Positions 26,440 to 33,364 of a stretch of DNA of 64,000 nucleotides are shown here, piece after piece. A model generated the notes under the pieces. The model was given only the letters and a program-made list of their open reading frames with translations, did not search any database and was not told where the DNA came from. The stretch comes from Actinacidiphila sp. DG2A-62 (GTDB lineage Bacteria > Actinomycetota > Actinomycetes > Streptomycetales > Streptomycetaceae): positions 5,008,501-5,072,500 of the forward strand of contig NZ_JAYMGI010000002.1 of NCBI RefSeq assembly GCF_035825295.1, read 5' to 3'. Made by a program: the position numbers and the translations under genes. Positions within the stretch are counted from its first letter, which is position 1; every line of letters starts with the position of its first letter.

Positions 26440-27678
26440 ATGACCAAGACCAGCATCCCCGGCGTGCACATCGACGTGCACATCATTCAGACCCTGCCGC
26501 TGTCGGGACTCAACCTCGACGCCGACGGCAATCCCAAGTCCGTCGTCATCGGTGGCGTCCAGCGGGCCCGGCTCAGCCCCCAAGCGCAGAAGCGGGCCGC
26601 GCGCCTGCACCTCGAAAACGTGCTGCCCGAGGAGGCCGCCGTCCGCACCAGGCGCCTGATCCACACCGTCAGCGATCTGCTGATCGCACAGAAGTGGCCC
26701 AAAGCCGTCGCCGAGCATGCCGCCGTCGACGTCTTCGTCGCCGCCTCCGCCGGCACCATGGCCCTCGGCAGCACAAGCGACAGTGAAGACGAGGAGAGCA
26801 ACTCCAAAGACCCGCTGGCCACGGCCGCCCTGATCTACACCCCCGCGACAACCGCCGGAAAGCTGGCCGCCGTTGCTGCGACACACCGCGACGCCTACGA
26901 GGCCGCCGTCGCAGCCGGAAAGAGCCTGCCCAAGCCCAAGGCCAAGGGCGGCAAGAGCAAGGGAAAGGCCGCGAAGCCCGAGGACGCCACGATCGCCGAC
27001 CCGAAGGAACTGGCCGGGCTTCTCGCCTCCGCCAACGGCAGCATCGCTCTGCTGGGAAGGACCCTGATGGAGATCGGCGGCGCCGAACGCGACTCCTCCG
27101 TGCAGGTCGCCTCCGCCTTCACCACCCACGAAGCAGTCGTCGAAGTCGACTTCTTCGTCGCCGTCGACGACTACGCCGCCGCCAGCGAAGGCGTGCCCGA
27201 TGTCGGACAGATGGGCGACAGTCAGCAGACCGCCGGCACCTTCTACCGCTACACGACCATCAACCTGCCCAGCCTGCTGCAGGACATCGACAACGACACC
27301 GACCTCGCCCGCCGGCTGTGCGAGGCCTTCATCGACGGGTTCATCCACACCTTGCCCGCCACCGGACAGACCAACTCCGCCGCCTGGACCCTGCCCGACC
27401 TCGTCCACATCACCGTACGCAGCGACCGCCCCGTCAACCTGTCCACGGCCTTCGACAAGCCCATCCGCACCCAATACGACGGCCACGTTGGCCCGTCGAT
27501 CGCCGCCCTGGCCACCTACGCCCACAGCATCGAGAAGATCACCGCCAACCGCGGAGTCGTCCACGCCGTCCACGCCCACACCGCCACCGACGAACTCCGC
27601 GGCCTGGGCAAGCGCATCGACAACTACACCGACCTGGTGCGTAAAGCCCTCGACGCCGCCTTCGGGACCACCGCGTGA
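26440..27678 (+). CDS. cas7e (casC): Cas7e / CasC, Cascade backbone subunit
   Basis: 412 residues from ATG 26440; a GTG at 26431 overlapping the cas11 stop is possible. Start VHIDVHIIQTLPLSGLNLD, followed by KSVVIGGVQRARLSPQAQKR, is the classical Cas7e RRM opening. Later hallmarks include ALLGRTLMEIGGAERDSSVQ-like text, VASAFTTHEAVVEVDFF, FYRYTTINLPSLLQDI and a C-terminal DNYTDLVRKALDAAFG. The protein is somewhat long because of an acidic Ser/Asp/Glu patch (~111-124) and a Lys/Gly-rich loop (~161-180, KSLPKPKAKGGKSKGKAAKP) that interrupt the fold, probably surface loops. Six copies normally coat the crRNA. Confidence 0.92.
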   Translation: MTKTSIPGVHIDVHIIQTLPLSGLNLDADGNPKSVVIGGVQRARLSPQAQKRAARLHLENVLPEEAAVRTRRLIHTVSDLLIAQKWPKAVAEHAAVDVFVAASAGTMALGSTSDSEDEESNSKDPLATAALIYTPATTAGKLAAVAATHRDAYEAAVAAGKSLPKPKAKGGKSKGKAAKPEDATIADPKELAGLLASANGSIALLGRTLMEIGGAERDSSVQVASAFTTHEAVVEVDFFVAVDDYAAASEGVPDVGQMGDSQQTAGTFYRYTTINLPSLLQDIDNDTDLARRLCEAFIDGFIHTLPATGQTNSAAWTLPDLVHITVRSDRPVNLSTAFDKPIRTQYDGHVGPSIAALATYAHSIEKITANRGVVHAVHAHTATDELRGLGKRIDNYTDLVRKALDAAFGTTA

Positions 27679-28412
27679 CCACCGACCAGGCCCTCGTCCT
27701 GCTGTTCGCCGGCCCCCTGCAGGCATGGGGCGTGCGCGGCGGCTTCAACGACTACCGCGACACCCTGGACCACCCCACCCGCTCCGGGGTCCTCGGTTTC
27801 TGCGCCTGCGCTCTGGGCCGCCCACGCGGTTCAGCTCCAGGCGACCTGGCCGAACTGGACCTGGCCGTCCGCATCGACCGACCGGGAACCCTCATGGAGG
27901 ACTTCCACACCATCGGCGGCCAATCCGATGAGGAGGTGGTCCCTTCGGCCGACGGCAGCCGACGCCGCGGCGCCTTCCTCACCCGTCGCGCCTACCGCGC
28001 CGACGCCGCGTTCACCGTCGCCCTCACCGGCCCCGATCCCGTCCTGCGCACCCTCCAAGGAGCCCTGGACCACCCCGTCTACACCCCCTACCTCGGCCGG
28101 AAAAGCTGCCCACCCGCCACGCCCTACAACCTGGGCATCCACCACGGCACCGTCGAGGACATCCTCGCCACCGCCCCCGTGGACCGGGCAAAACCCGCGC
28201 GTGCGGACACCGTCACCGCCGAGGTCATCACCACCGTCCCCCACAACCACACCGCCGGCACCCACGCCGTCCACGACGATCCACGGGGCGGTCGCGCCTT
28301 CGGCCAGAGGTTCCTGGCCCGCACCACCATCAGCCTGCCGGCCGACCTGTGCGTCGGCAACGACGCGCCCGCGCGGTACGAACGCCTGCACCACTACCGA
28401 TACACCACCTGA
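27675..28412 (+). CDS. cas5e (casD): Cas5e / CasD, crRNA 5'-handle binding subunit
   Basis: 245 residues from GTG 27675, overlapping the cas7 stop (GTGA). Begins with the Cas5e signature ALVLLFAGPLQAWGV, followed by TLDHPTRSGVLGFCACALG. It also shows TLMEDFHTIGGQSDEEVV, FLTRRAYRADAAFTVALTG and HPVYTPYLGRKSCPPATPYN, all conserved features of I-E Cas5. It caps the 5' end of the crRNA in Cascade. It is followed by 51 bp and then cas6e. Confidence 0.92.
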   Translation: MTTDQALVLLFAGPLQAWGVRGGFNDYRDTLDHPTRSGVLGFCACALGRPRGSAPGDLAELDLAVRIDRPGTLMEDFHTIGGQSDEEVVPSADGSRRRGAFLTRRAYRADAAFTVALTGPDPVLRTLQGALDHPVYTPYLGRKSCPPATPYNLGIHHGTVEDILATAPVDRAKPARADTVTAEVITTVPHNHTAGTHAVHDDPRGGRAFGQRFLARTTISLPADLCVGNDAPARYERLHHYRYTT

Positions 28413-28463
28413 CCCGACTGCTATCCCCGCCCGGCCGGGGACGCCCCCGAAGGACCGATCACG

Positions 28464-29099
28464 ATGGCTCTCGCCTACCTCACCGAGATCCGCCTCAACA
28501 CACGCGCACGCGAAGTACGCGCCGACCTGAAAAACGGCGGACGCGGCTTCCACCACCGCACCGCCCGCCTGGCACCCCCCGAAACGGCCACCGCCGACGC
28601 CCGCCTCCTCTGGCGCCTCGACACCTTCCGCAACGGCCTGCGCCTCCTGGTCCAAACCCCCCAGGAACCCGACCTGTCCACACTCCCCGACACCTACGGC
28701 ACCGCCCGCACCCACCCCCTCGATCGGCACCTCGAACGACTCACCCAAGGCCAGAGGGTCCGCTACCGCCTCGCCGCCAACCCCGTACGCACCGGCACCG
28801 ACGAGATCACCGGCATGCCGCTGAAGAACCGCATCCCCTGCAAAGGAGAAGAGATCACCCGCTGGTTCAACCACCGCACCGAGACCCTCGGCCTCGCTCC
28901 CGAGACCCTCGCCACCTACCAGCTCGCCCCCGTCACCGGCACACGAGACCACAAACCCGGACTACGCCTCACCCTCACCCGCTACGACGGCATCGCCACC
29001 ATCACCGACCCCGCAGCCCTGCGCACCGCTATCCTCACCGGCATCGGCCGCGGCCGCGCCTTCGGCGCCGGCCTCCTCACCGTCGCAGCCATCGCCTGA
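28464..29099 (+). CDS. cas6e (casE): Cas6e / CasE, pre-crRNA endonuclease
   Basis: 211 residues, ATG at 28464 (MALAYLTEIRLNTRAREVRA), a few bases after a GAAGGA-type site. The N-terminal RAMP fold includes GGRGFHHRTARLAP, with a His pair in the catalytic region, LWRLDTFRNGLRLLVQTPQ, and a basic strand VRYRLAANPVRTGTD. The C-terminus carries the glycine-rich GIGRGRAFGAGLLTVA loop that defines Cas6 proteins. It cuts the repeat stem to release mature crRNAs. It is the last cas gene; array 2 begins 77 bp later and no cas1 or cas2 follows. Confidence 0.92.
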   Translation: MALAYLTEIRLNTRAREVRADLKNGGRGFHHRTARLAPPETATADARLLWRLDTFRNGLRLLVQTPQEPDLSTLPDTYGTARTHPLDRHLERLTQGQRVRYRLAANPVRTGTDEITGMPLKNRIPCKGEEITRWFNHRTETLGLAPETLATYQLAPVTGTRDHKPGLRLTLTRYDGIATITDPAALRTAILTGIGRGRAFGAGLLTVAAIA

Positions 29100-29123
29100 C
29101 CAGCCTGTGTCGGCAGAGCCGCT

Positions 29124-29176
29124 CCTTGACAGCTAAAGAACAAGCAAAGCCGCCACGACGACCCAGGTCGAAAAGA
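29124..29176 (+). promoter_or_regulatory. Leader of CRISPR array 2
   Basis: A short AT-richer stretch between cas6e and array 2. CCTTGACA (29124-29131) contains a perfect TTGACA -35-like hexamer. GCAAAGCCGC (29144-29153) starts 33 bp before the first repeat and AGGTC (29165-29169) 12 bp before it, exactly as in the array 1 leader. A transcription start shortly before the array would give array 2 its own promoter besides read-through from the cas operon. Confidence 0.62.
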
Positions 29177-29509
29177 GTCTTCCCCGCGCGCTCGGGGATG
29201 CTCCGCTCTCAAGAGCTGATGATCATCCATCGCACTGGTCTTCCCCGCGCGCTCGGGGATGCTCCGCAGCGCGTCCCGTTCTGGGGGACCGCGCTGCGGT
29301 CTTCCCCGCGCGCTCGGGGATGCTCCGCGGCCGAAGGGCGCGGCCGGGTCCGGCTCCGTGTCTTCCCCGCGCGCTCGGGGATGCTCCGTGCGGTACGCCC
29401 AGCCCGAGGCCCGCGGCGTCGTCCTCCTTGCGCGCTCGGGGATGCTTCGTTGTCCTTGCCGCCGAGCGCGGCGTTCCAGACGTCTTCCCCGCGCGTTCGG
29501 GGACGCTCT
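29177..29509 (+). CRISPR. Type I-E CRISPR array 2: six repeats, five spacers
   Basis: 28-nt repeats start at 29177, 29238, 29299, 29360, 29421 and 29482 on a strict 61-nt period with 33-nt spacers. Repeats 1-4 are identical; they match array 1 except that the two bases after GTCTTCCCCGCGCG are CT instead of TC. Repeat 5 has three differences and repeat 6 (ending GGACGCTCT) another few, so decay again lies on the right, away from the leader. Orientation is the same as the cas genes and array 1. No further repeat is visible at the next expected position (29543). Confidence 0.95.
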
Positions 29510-29834
29510 CGAACAGCTGGCGTGTGGGTCTTGGCTCGCTCATTTGTTCGTGTTGGTCAGGCGGCCGGTGCCTCCATGTCGGGCTTGAGAAGGATTGTTG
29601 AGTCTCGACAAGCTCGTGCTGGGGACTCTCATGTCTAGAGGCAGACGGGTGGGCTGGGTGGCCGATCGCATCGCGGGCTGAGAAAAGCGGCTGCGCCGGT
29701 GGACAGACGGTGGACAGACGCCTGTGTACTGTGCAGCACGGGGTGGCACGGCTCAGCAGCGTCCATAAGTGCTGATCAGGCGAAACGTCATGAGGCGGCA
29801 CTCTGCGGCACCGGGCGACATGATCGCTCTCGGG

Positions 29835-29876
29835 CTTGTAAAGCGTAGGTCGTCGGTTCGAACCCGACAGGGGGCT
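29835..29876 (+). mobile_element. tRNA-Thr(TGU) 3'-half: probable att site of an integrated element
   Basis: The sequence folds only as the 3' half of a tRNA: anticodon loop CTTGTAA with anticodon TGT (29837-29839), 3' anticodon arm AGCGT, variable loop AGGTC, perfect T-stem GTCGG/CCGAC around TTCGAAC, acceptor arm AGGGGGC and discriminator T at 29876. The bases just upstream (GATCGCTCTCGGG) cannot pair with AGCGT and do not form a D-arm, so the 5' half is absent. Tyrosine integrases that target tRNA genes leave precisely such a duplicated 3' half at the far end of their element. With the tRNA on the plus strand, the element should lie to the left and the intact gene beyond it. No integrase is visible beside this end. 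Confidence 0.72.
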
Positions 29877-29928
29877 CTTCGCTTGCCCGGCGGTGCGCCG
29901 GTCGTTGGCCTGGCCCGGGGCGCAGGGA

Positions 29929-30351
29929 TCAGGCGCTGGGTGCCGCGTAGGTCTCGATGGCGCAGTGGGTCGCCCCGCTGCGTGCGATTCTGGCGTCGCT
30001 CGTGACGAGCGGTACGCCGAGGCTCTCGGCGAGGGCCACGTAGTGTGCGTCGTAGGCGGAGAGGTTGTGCGAGAGGTCGCGTACCCGCTGCCACAGGACC
30101 AGCGTCGGGTGCAGGTCGAGTGCCAGGGCCTGGTAGTCGGTGATCGCCTTGGCGGCTTCCTTCTCCGTGATCTTCGGCTTGCCCCCGCGTCGCCCGCGCG
30201 CCAGGCCGAGGACGGCTGAGGTGATCTCGTAGTCCAGCAGGCCCGGTGCTGCGAGAGCATCCGCGCGACCCACGCGCTCGCGGATCGCGGTCCCGGTGGC
30301 GCCGTGGTCGAGGAGGAAGTGCACGAGGCTGGAGCAGTCGATGACGATCAA
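29929..30351 (-). CDS. vapC: VapC-type PIN-domain toxin
   Basis: 140 residues from TTG 30351 (MIVIDCSSLVHFLLDHGA), which overlaps the antitoxin stop by four bases. PIN-domain acids are visible: Asp5 in VIDCSSLV, Glu in LLDYEITSAVLGLARG, Asp in LSAYDAHYVALAESLGVPL, and Asp in VTSDARIARSGA. Such proteins are Mg-dependent ribonucleases, often cutting tRNA or rRNA, that inhibit growth unless held by their antitoxin. The gene pair lies only about 50 bp from the tRNA-Thr fragment, on the presumed chromosomal side of the junction. Confidence 0.88.
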   Translation of the reverse strand: MIVIDCSSLVHFLLDHGATGTAIRERVGRADALAAPGLLDYEITSAVLGLARGRRGGKPKITEKEAAKAITDYQALALDLHPTLVLWQRVRDLSHNLSAYDAHYVALAESLGVPLVTSDARIARSGATHCAIETYAAPSA

Positions 30352-30578
30352 CGCCGTTCACGTCCGTCCTCGATGGCGTCGAGGATGTCGGTCGTGCTGA
30401 GCGCTGTGCGGGTTTCCCGTTCGAGGCGTGCCGCCATCTCCGCGAGAGTGGGCTTGGCGGCCTCCCGGGAAAGGAGTTCCAGGGCGTACGCCTGGAGGGA
30501 CTTGCCCGCCTGTGCGGCGCGCACCTTCAAGGCGTTGACGGTGTCGTCGGGAACGTCCCGAATGGTGATGGCGGTCAT
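30348..30578 (-). CDS. vapB: VapB/FitA-type ribbon-helix-helix antitoxin
   Basis: 76 residues, ATG at 30578. The N-terminus TAITIRDVPDDTVNALKVRA is a ribbon-helix-helix DNA-binding start of FitA/VapB type, and the C-terminal part (AARLERETRTALSTTDILDA, then IEDGRERR) supplies the toxin-binding tail. It precedes and is coupled to the toxin gene, so the pair should be autoregulated. A TAAAAT hexamer only about ten bases before the ATG suggests a short or nearly leaderless transcript. Confidence 0.86.
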   Translation of the reverse strand: MTAITIRDVPDDTVNALKVRAAQAGKSLQAYALELLSREAAKPTLAEMAARLERETRTALSTTDILDAIEDGRERR

Positions 30579-30731
30579 GCATTCATTTTAGCAGCAATGC
30601 AGGCAATGTGCAGGCGTTCGGTGTCCAGTGCAGGCTGCCGAAAGGGCTACGCGGCCGCCATCGGTGGGTACGCCCAACCTGTCGGCGCGGCGTTGCGGGT
30701 GTGGTGGGGTCTGCGGGTGGGTGCTGAGGTG

Positions 30732-31508
30732 ATGTGGGGGGACGGGCGGCGGGTCGGTGTGCGTGCGGTGGAGCGGGGGTTCGTCGTGCGGCGGGGGGCC
30801 GCGGTGGTGCCCGGGACCGTGTGGACGCCGGTGGGTCGGTCGGGGGCGGTTCCCATGGTTCTGCTGGGGCACGGCGGCAGCGGGCACCGGCTCAGCGAGC
30901 GGATCGTGTCGCTGGCCGCCCGGTTCACCTCGGCCGGCTGCGCCGCGGTGGCGATCGACGGGCCGTACCACGGGGAACGCGTGCGGTCGCCGCTCACGCC
31001 GGGGGAGTACCAGGCGCTGATCGTCGCCGAGGGCGTCGGCGCGGTGCTCGACCGGATCGCCGGCGACTGGATCGCCACGAGCAGCCTTCTCGCAGAGGCC
31101 GGCATCGCCGACGGCACGCGGCTGGCGTACGTCGGGCTGTCGATGGGCACCCGCTTCGGGCTGCCCACCGCGGCGGCCCTCGGACCGGCGCTGCGGTGTG
31201 CCGTGTTCGGGAAGTTCGGCCTCCGGCAGGCCGCGGCCCTCGACCCCGCGCTCCACGCCCCGGAACGCGCCCTGCGCGACGCCTCCCGCATCACCGCGCC
31301 GGTCCTCTTCCATCTGCAGTGGGACGACGAGACCTTCCCGCGCGCCGGACAACTCGCCCTCTTCGACGCCTTCGCCGGCGCCGAGAAGGAACTCCACGCC
31401 TTCACGGGCCGCCACGGCCACACCCCCCGCCACGCGCCCGACCTCTGGACGGCGTTCGTCACCCGCCACGTGGCCGCGCCCGGCAGTGGCGAACCGCCGA
31501 GTACCTGA
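30732..31508 (+). CDS. Alpha/beta-hydrolase (dienelactone-hydrolase-like)
   Basis: 258 residues, ATG at 30732 with GAGGTG immediately upstream; the frame is open further back but without coding character. The oxyanion region is VLLGHGGSGHRLSERIVSLA, the nucleophile elbow VGLSMGTRFGLP (Ser in GLSMG), a candidate Asp lies in HLQWDDETFPRAGQ, and the catalytic His is in TGRHGHTPRHA. No signal peptide is present. The catalytic triad looks complete, giving a cytosolic esterase or hydrolase of unknown substrate. It stands alone and converges on the sortase gene 17 bp downstream. Confidence 0.78.
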   Translation: MWGDGRRVGVRAVERGFVVRRGAAVVPGTVWTPVGRSGAVPMVLLGHGGSGHRLSERIVSLAARFTSAGCAAVAIDGPYHGERVRSPLTPGEYQALIVAEGVGAVLDRIAGDWIATSSLLAEAGIADGTRLAYVGLSMGTRFGLPTAAALGPALRCAVFGKFGLRQAAALDPALHAPERALRDASRITAPVLFHLQWDDETFPRAGQLALFDAFAGAEKELHAFTGRHGHTPRHAPDLWTAFVTRHVAAPGSGEPPST

Positions 31509-31525
31509 AGGCGGCGGCGCCGGGC

Positions 31526-32284
31526 TCAGGTCTGCGTGGCGTAGACGATGAGGTTGTCCACCGGGTGGCCGGCGGCGTCGAACGCGCCGTCGCAGGTGAT
31601 CAGGCGCAGGGCGTGGGCGCTGGTCGGGCCGTAGACCTTCTGGGTCGGGAAGGACTTCTTGCTGACGCTGTCCACGGCCGTGACGGTGAAGTGCGTCGCC
31701 TGGCCGCGGGCGTTGGTGACGGTGATGTCCGCGCCCGTGGCGATGTCCTTCAGGCGGTAGAAGACCGCCTTGCCGTATCGCGTGGAGTTGTGGCCGATGA
31801 TGACCGCGGCTCCGGCCTCGCCCGGCACCGCGCCGCCGGTGTACCAGCCCGCGGTCGCCCGCTGGTCGGGCGGCGGGACCTGGACGGTTCCGTCGGCCTG
31901 GAGGCCCAGCGTCATCAGCGGGGCGGAGATCCCGAGCGAGGGGATGGCGACCTCGGTCGGGGCCGCGGGCCGCGGGCGCGCGGCGGCGGCCACGGGGCGG
32001 CTCGCGCCGGCGGGGGTGGTGGTCGTGGCGGTTGTGGTGGCGGCGGGCGGTGGCGTCGCCGACCGCGGCGCGTCCGTCCCGGCGGCGGACGAGCAGCCGG
32101 TGAGTACGGCGAGGGCCGCGGTCGCGACGAGGACCGCGGACAGGGCGGGGATCGCGCGGACGGCGGAGACGGCGGGGACGGCGGGGACGGCGCGGATCGC
32201 CGGGACGAGGCGTGCGGCGGCCGGCCGGGTGCGGGTGCGAGTGCGGGTGCGGGGGCGCCGCGCCGGAGGCTGGGCGAAGGACAC
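31526..32284 (-). CDS. Class F sortase, lipoprotein-like N-terminus
   Basis: 252 residues from GTG 32284. After an Arg-rich start there is a hydrophobic segment ending in a lipobox-like LTGC (Cys64), then a Thr/Pro linker and the sortase domain: PSLGISAPLMTLGLQADGT, catalytic His165 in VIIGHNSTRYGKAVF, and Cys231 in LRLITCDGAFD. This is the class E/F pattern common in actinomycetes. The downstream Arg usually expected after the Cys is not obvious (HPVDNLIVYATQT). The gene following the repeat-rich gap upstream encodes a secreted protein with a C-terminal hydrophobic anchor, a plausible partner. Confidence 0.85.
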   Translation of the reverse strand: MSFAQPPARRPRTRTRTRTRPAAARLVPAIRAVPAVPAVSAVRAIPALSAVLVATAALAVLTGCSSAAGTDAPRSATPPPAATTTATTTTPAGASRPVAAAARPRPAAPTEVAIPSLGISAPLMTLGLQADGTVQVPPPDQRATAGWYTGGAVPGEAGAAVIIGHNSTRYGKAVFYRLKDIATGADITVTNARGQATHFTVTAVDSVSKKSFPTQKVYGPTSAHALRLITCDGAFDAAGHPVDNLIVYATQT

Positions 32285-32623
32285 AACGGGCTCCAGAGCA
32301 GGACGGGTTGCGGACGCGGTGCCGCCGCGGCGGGCGGGTGCCTCGGCAGGGGGCGGGGGCTTCCCATGGGCGGCACCCGGTGACGCGCGGGGGCGCCCGG
32401 TGGCCGGCGGCTCCCGGCGGGTGGCGGCGCCTCCGGGGCGTGCCGCGGCCGGGGCGGCTTCCGATGGCGGGCCGTTCCGGCAGCGGGTGGGTCCCGGCGG
32501 CGGGCCGTTCCGGCGACGCGCGGCGGCTCCCCCGTGGCCGGCGGCTCCCGGTGGCCGGCGGCGCCCCGGCGGGACGTGCCGCGGCCGGTGGCGGCACCGC
32601 GTCCGCGGTTTGCGGTGGCGGGG
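32285..32623. other. GC-rich repetitive spacer without a gene
   Basis: The stretch between the secreted-protein gene and the sortase consists largely of repeated variants of GGCGGCTCCCGGTGGCCGG and related words. Long open frames cross it on both strands but are Pro/Arg/Gly shadows. The sortase ribosome site should be at its left end. I see no terminator with confidence. Confidence 0.35.
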
Positions 32624-33064
32624 TCAGCCGTTGTGCCGGGCCGCGGCGCGGCGGCGCAGGACGACGGTGCCGCCGCCGGCGAGCAGGAGGGCGGCGGCCG
32701 CGGAGCCGGCGAGGACGCCGGGGCCGTTGCCGCTGCCGCCGTTCGCGGTGGGCTCCTCGCCCGCGGCGACGGCGCCGCGCGGGATCACCTTCTTGGCCTC
32801 GACGACCTTGCCGGCCTTGTCCCTCGCGGCCTTCGCGGCCGCGGCGGCCTTGTCCTTGGCCGCCTTGCCGCCGTCGTCGGTCTTGGCGGCCTCGGCCTTC
32901 TGCTCCGCGGCCTTGCGGGCCGCTTCCTTCTGGTCGGCGGACTTCGTGGACGCCGAGGTGCTCGGCGTCGTGTCGGAGGCGACGGCTGCGGTCGCCGGGA
33001 GGAGCACCGTGCCGGCCGCGACGGCGGTCAGGACGGCGAGGCGCAGGCGGTGGTGGCGGGACAT
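32624..33064 (-). CDS. Secreted Ala/Lys-rich protein with C-terminal membrane anchor
   Basis: 146 residues, ATG at 33064 (MSRHHRLRLAVLTAVAAG). A signal peptide ends near TAAVASD (~30). Residues ~45-95 are a charged, probably coiled helix (QKEAARKAAEQKAEAAKTDD, KAAKDKAAAAAKAARDKAGK). After a Gly/Ser linker comes a hydrophobic helix (VLAGSAAAALLLAGGGTVVL) and a basic tail RRRAAARHNG. This is the layout of cell-wall-sorted proteins, but no clear LPXTG-like motif precedes the anchor. It lies upstream of, and in line with, the class F sortase gene. Confidence 0.7.
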   Translation of the reverse strand: MSRHHRLRLAVLTAVAAGTVLLPATAAVASDTTPSTSASTKSADQKEAARKAAEQKAEAAKTDDGGKAAKDKAAAAAKAARDKAGKVVEAKKVIPRGAVAAGEEPTANGGSGNGPGVLAGSAAAALLLAGGGTVVLRRRAAARHNG

Positions 33065-33190
33065 GTACGACTCCAGTTCCGGGCCCGGCAGGTGGTATCC
33101 GGGTGCCGGGCGGCACCGGACGTCCGGGCGTGGCCCCACCCTGGCAATCGCGTATGAGGAAGTTGTCAGGAAGTCATGGTGATCTGATCA

Positions 33191-33318
33191 TCGCCGGGTC
33201 GCCGGGTCGCCGGGTCGCCGGGTCGCGGGGTCGCGGGGTCGCGGGGGCGCGGGGGCGCCGGGTCGCCGGGTCGCCGGGTCGCGGGGTCGCGAGGTCGCGA
33301 GGTCGCGGGGTCGTCGGG
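33191..33318. repeat. Sixteen tandem copies of an 8-bp unit
   Basis: The unit TCGCCGGG or TCGCGGGG is repeated sixteen times without interruption, with a few single-base variants (TCGCGAGG, GCGCGGGG, TCGTCGGG). It lies between the histidine kinase stop (33365) and the secreted-protein start (33064), so it is transcribed from neither coding region. Such arrays expand and contract by slipped-strand pairing. Confidence 0.85.
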
Positions 33319-33364
33319 TCGCATCGCCGCGTCCGCGGCCCCGTTCACGGCCGGATCAGGCCCC

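Noticed and set aside
28349-29638. 429-residue plus-strand frame overlapping cas6e and array 2
   Set aside because: His/Arg/Pro-rich shadow of cas6e followed by translated CRISPR repeats.
29510-29834. Integrase or excisionase gene next to the predicted att site
   Set aside because: No frame of adequate length or with tyrosine-recombinase residues is present; an integrase would have to lie at the other end.
29780-29880. A complete tRNA gene
   Set aside because: Only the 3' half folds; the upstream bases cannot make a D-arm or the 5' anticodon and acceptor strands.
30588-33116. 842-residue minus-strand open frame covering hydrolase, sortase and secreted-protein genes
   Set aside because: Composed of Arg/Pro/Gly runs; each part is contradicted by a better supported gene with recognisable motifs in another frame.
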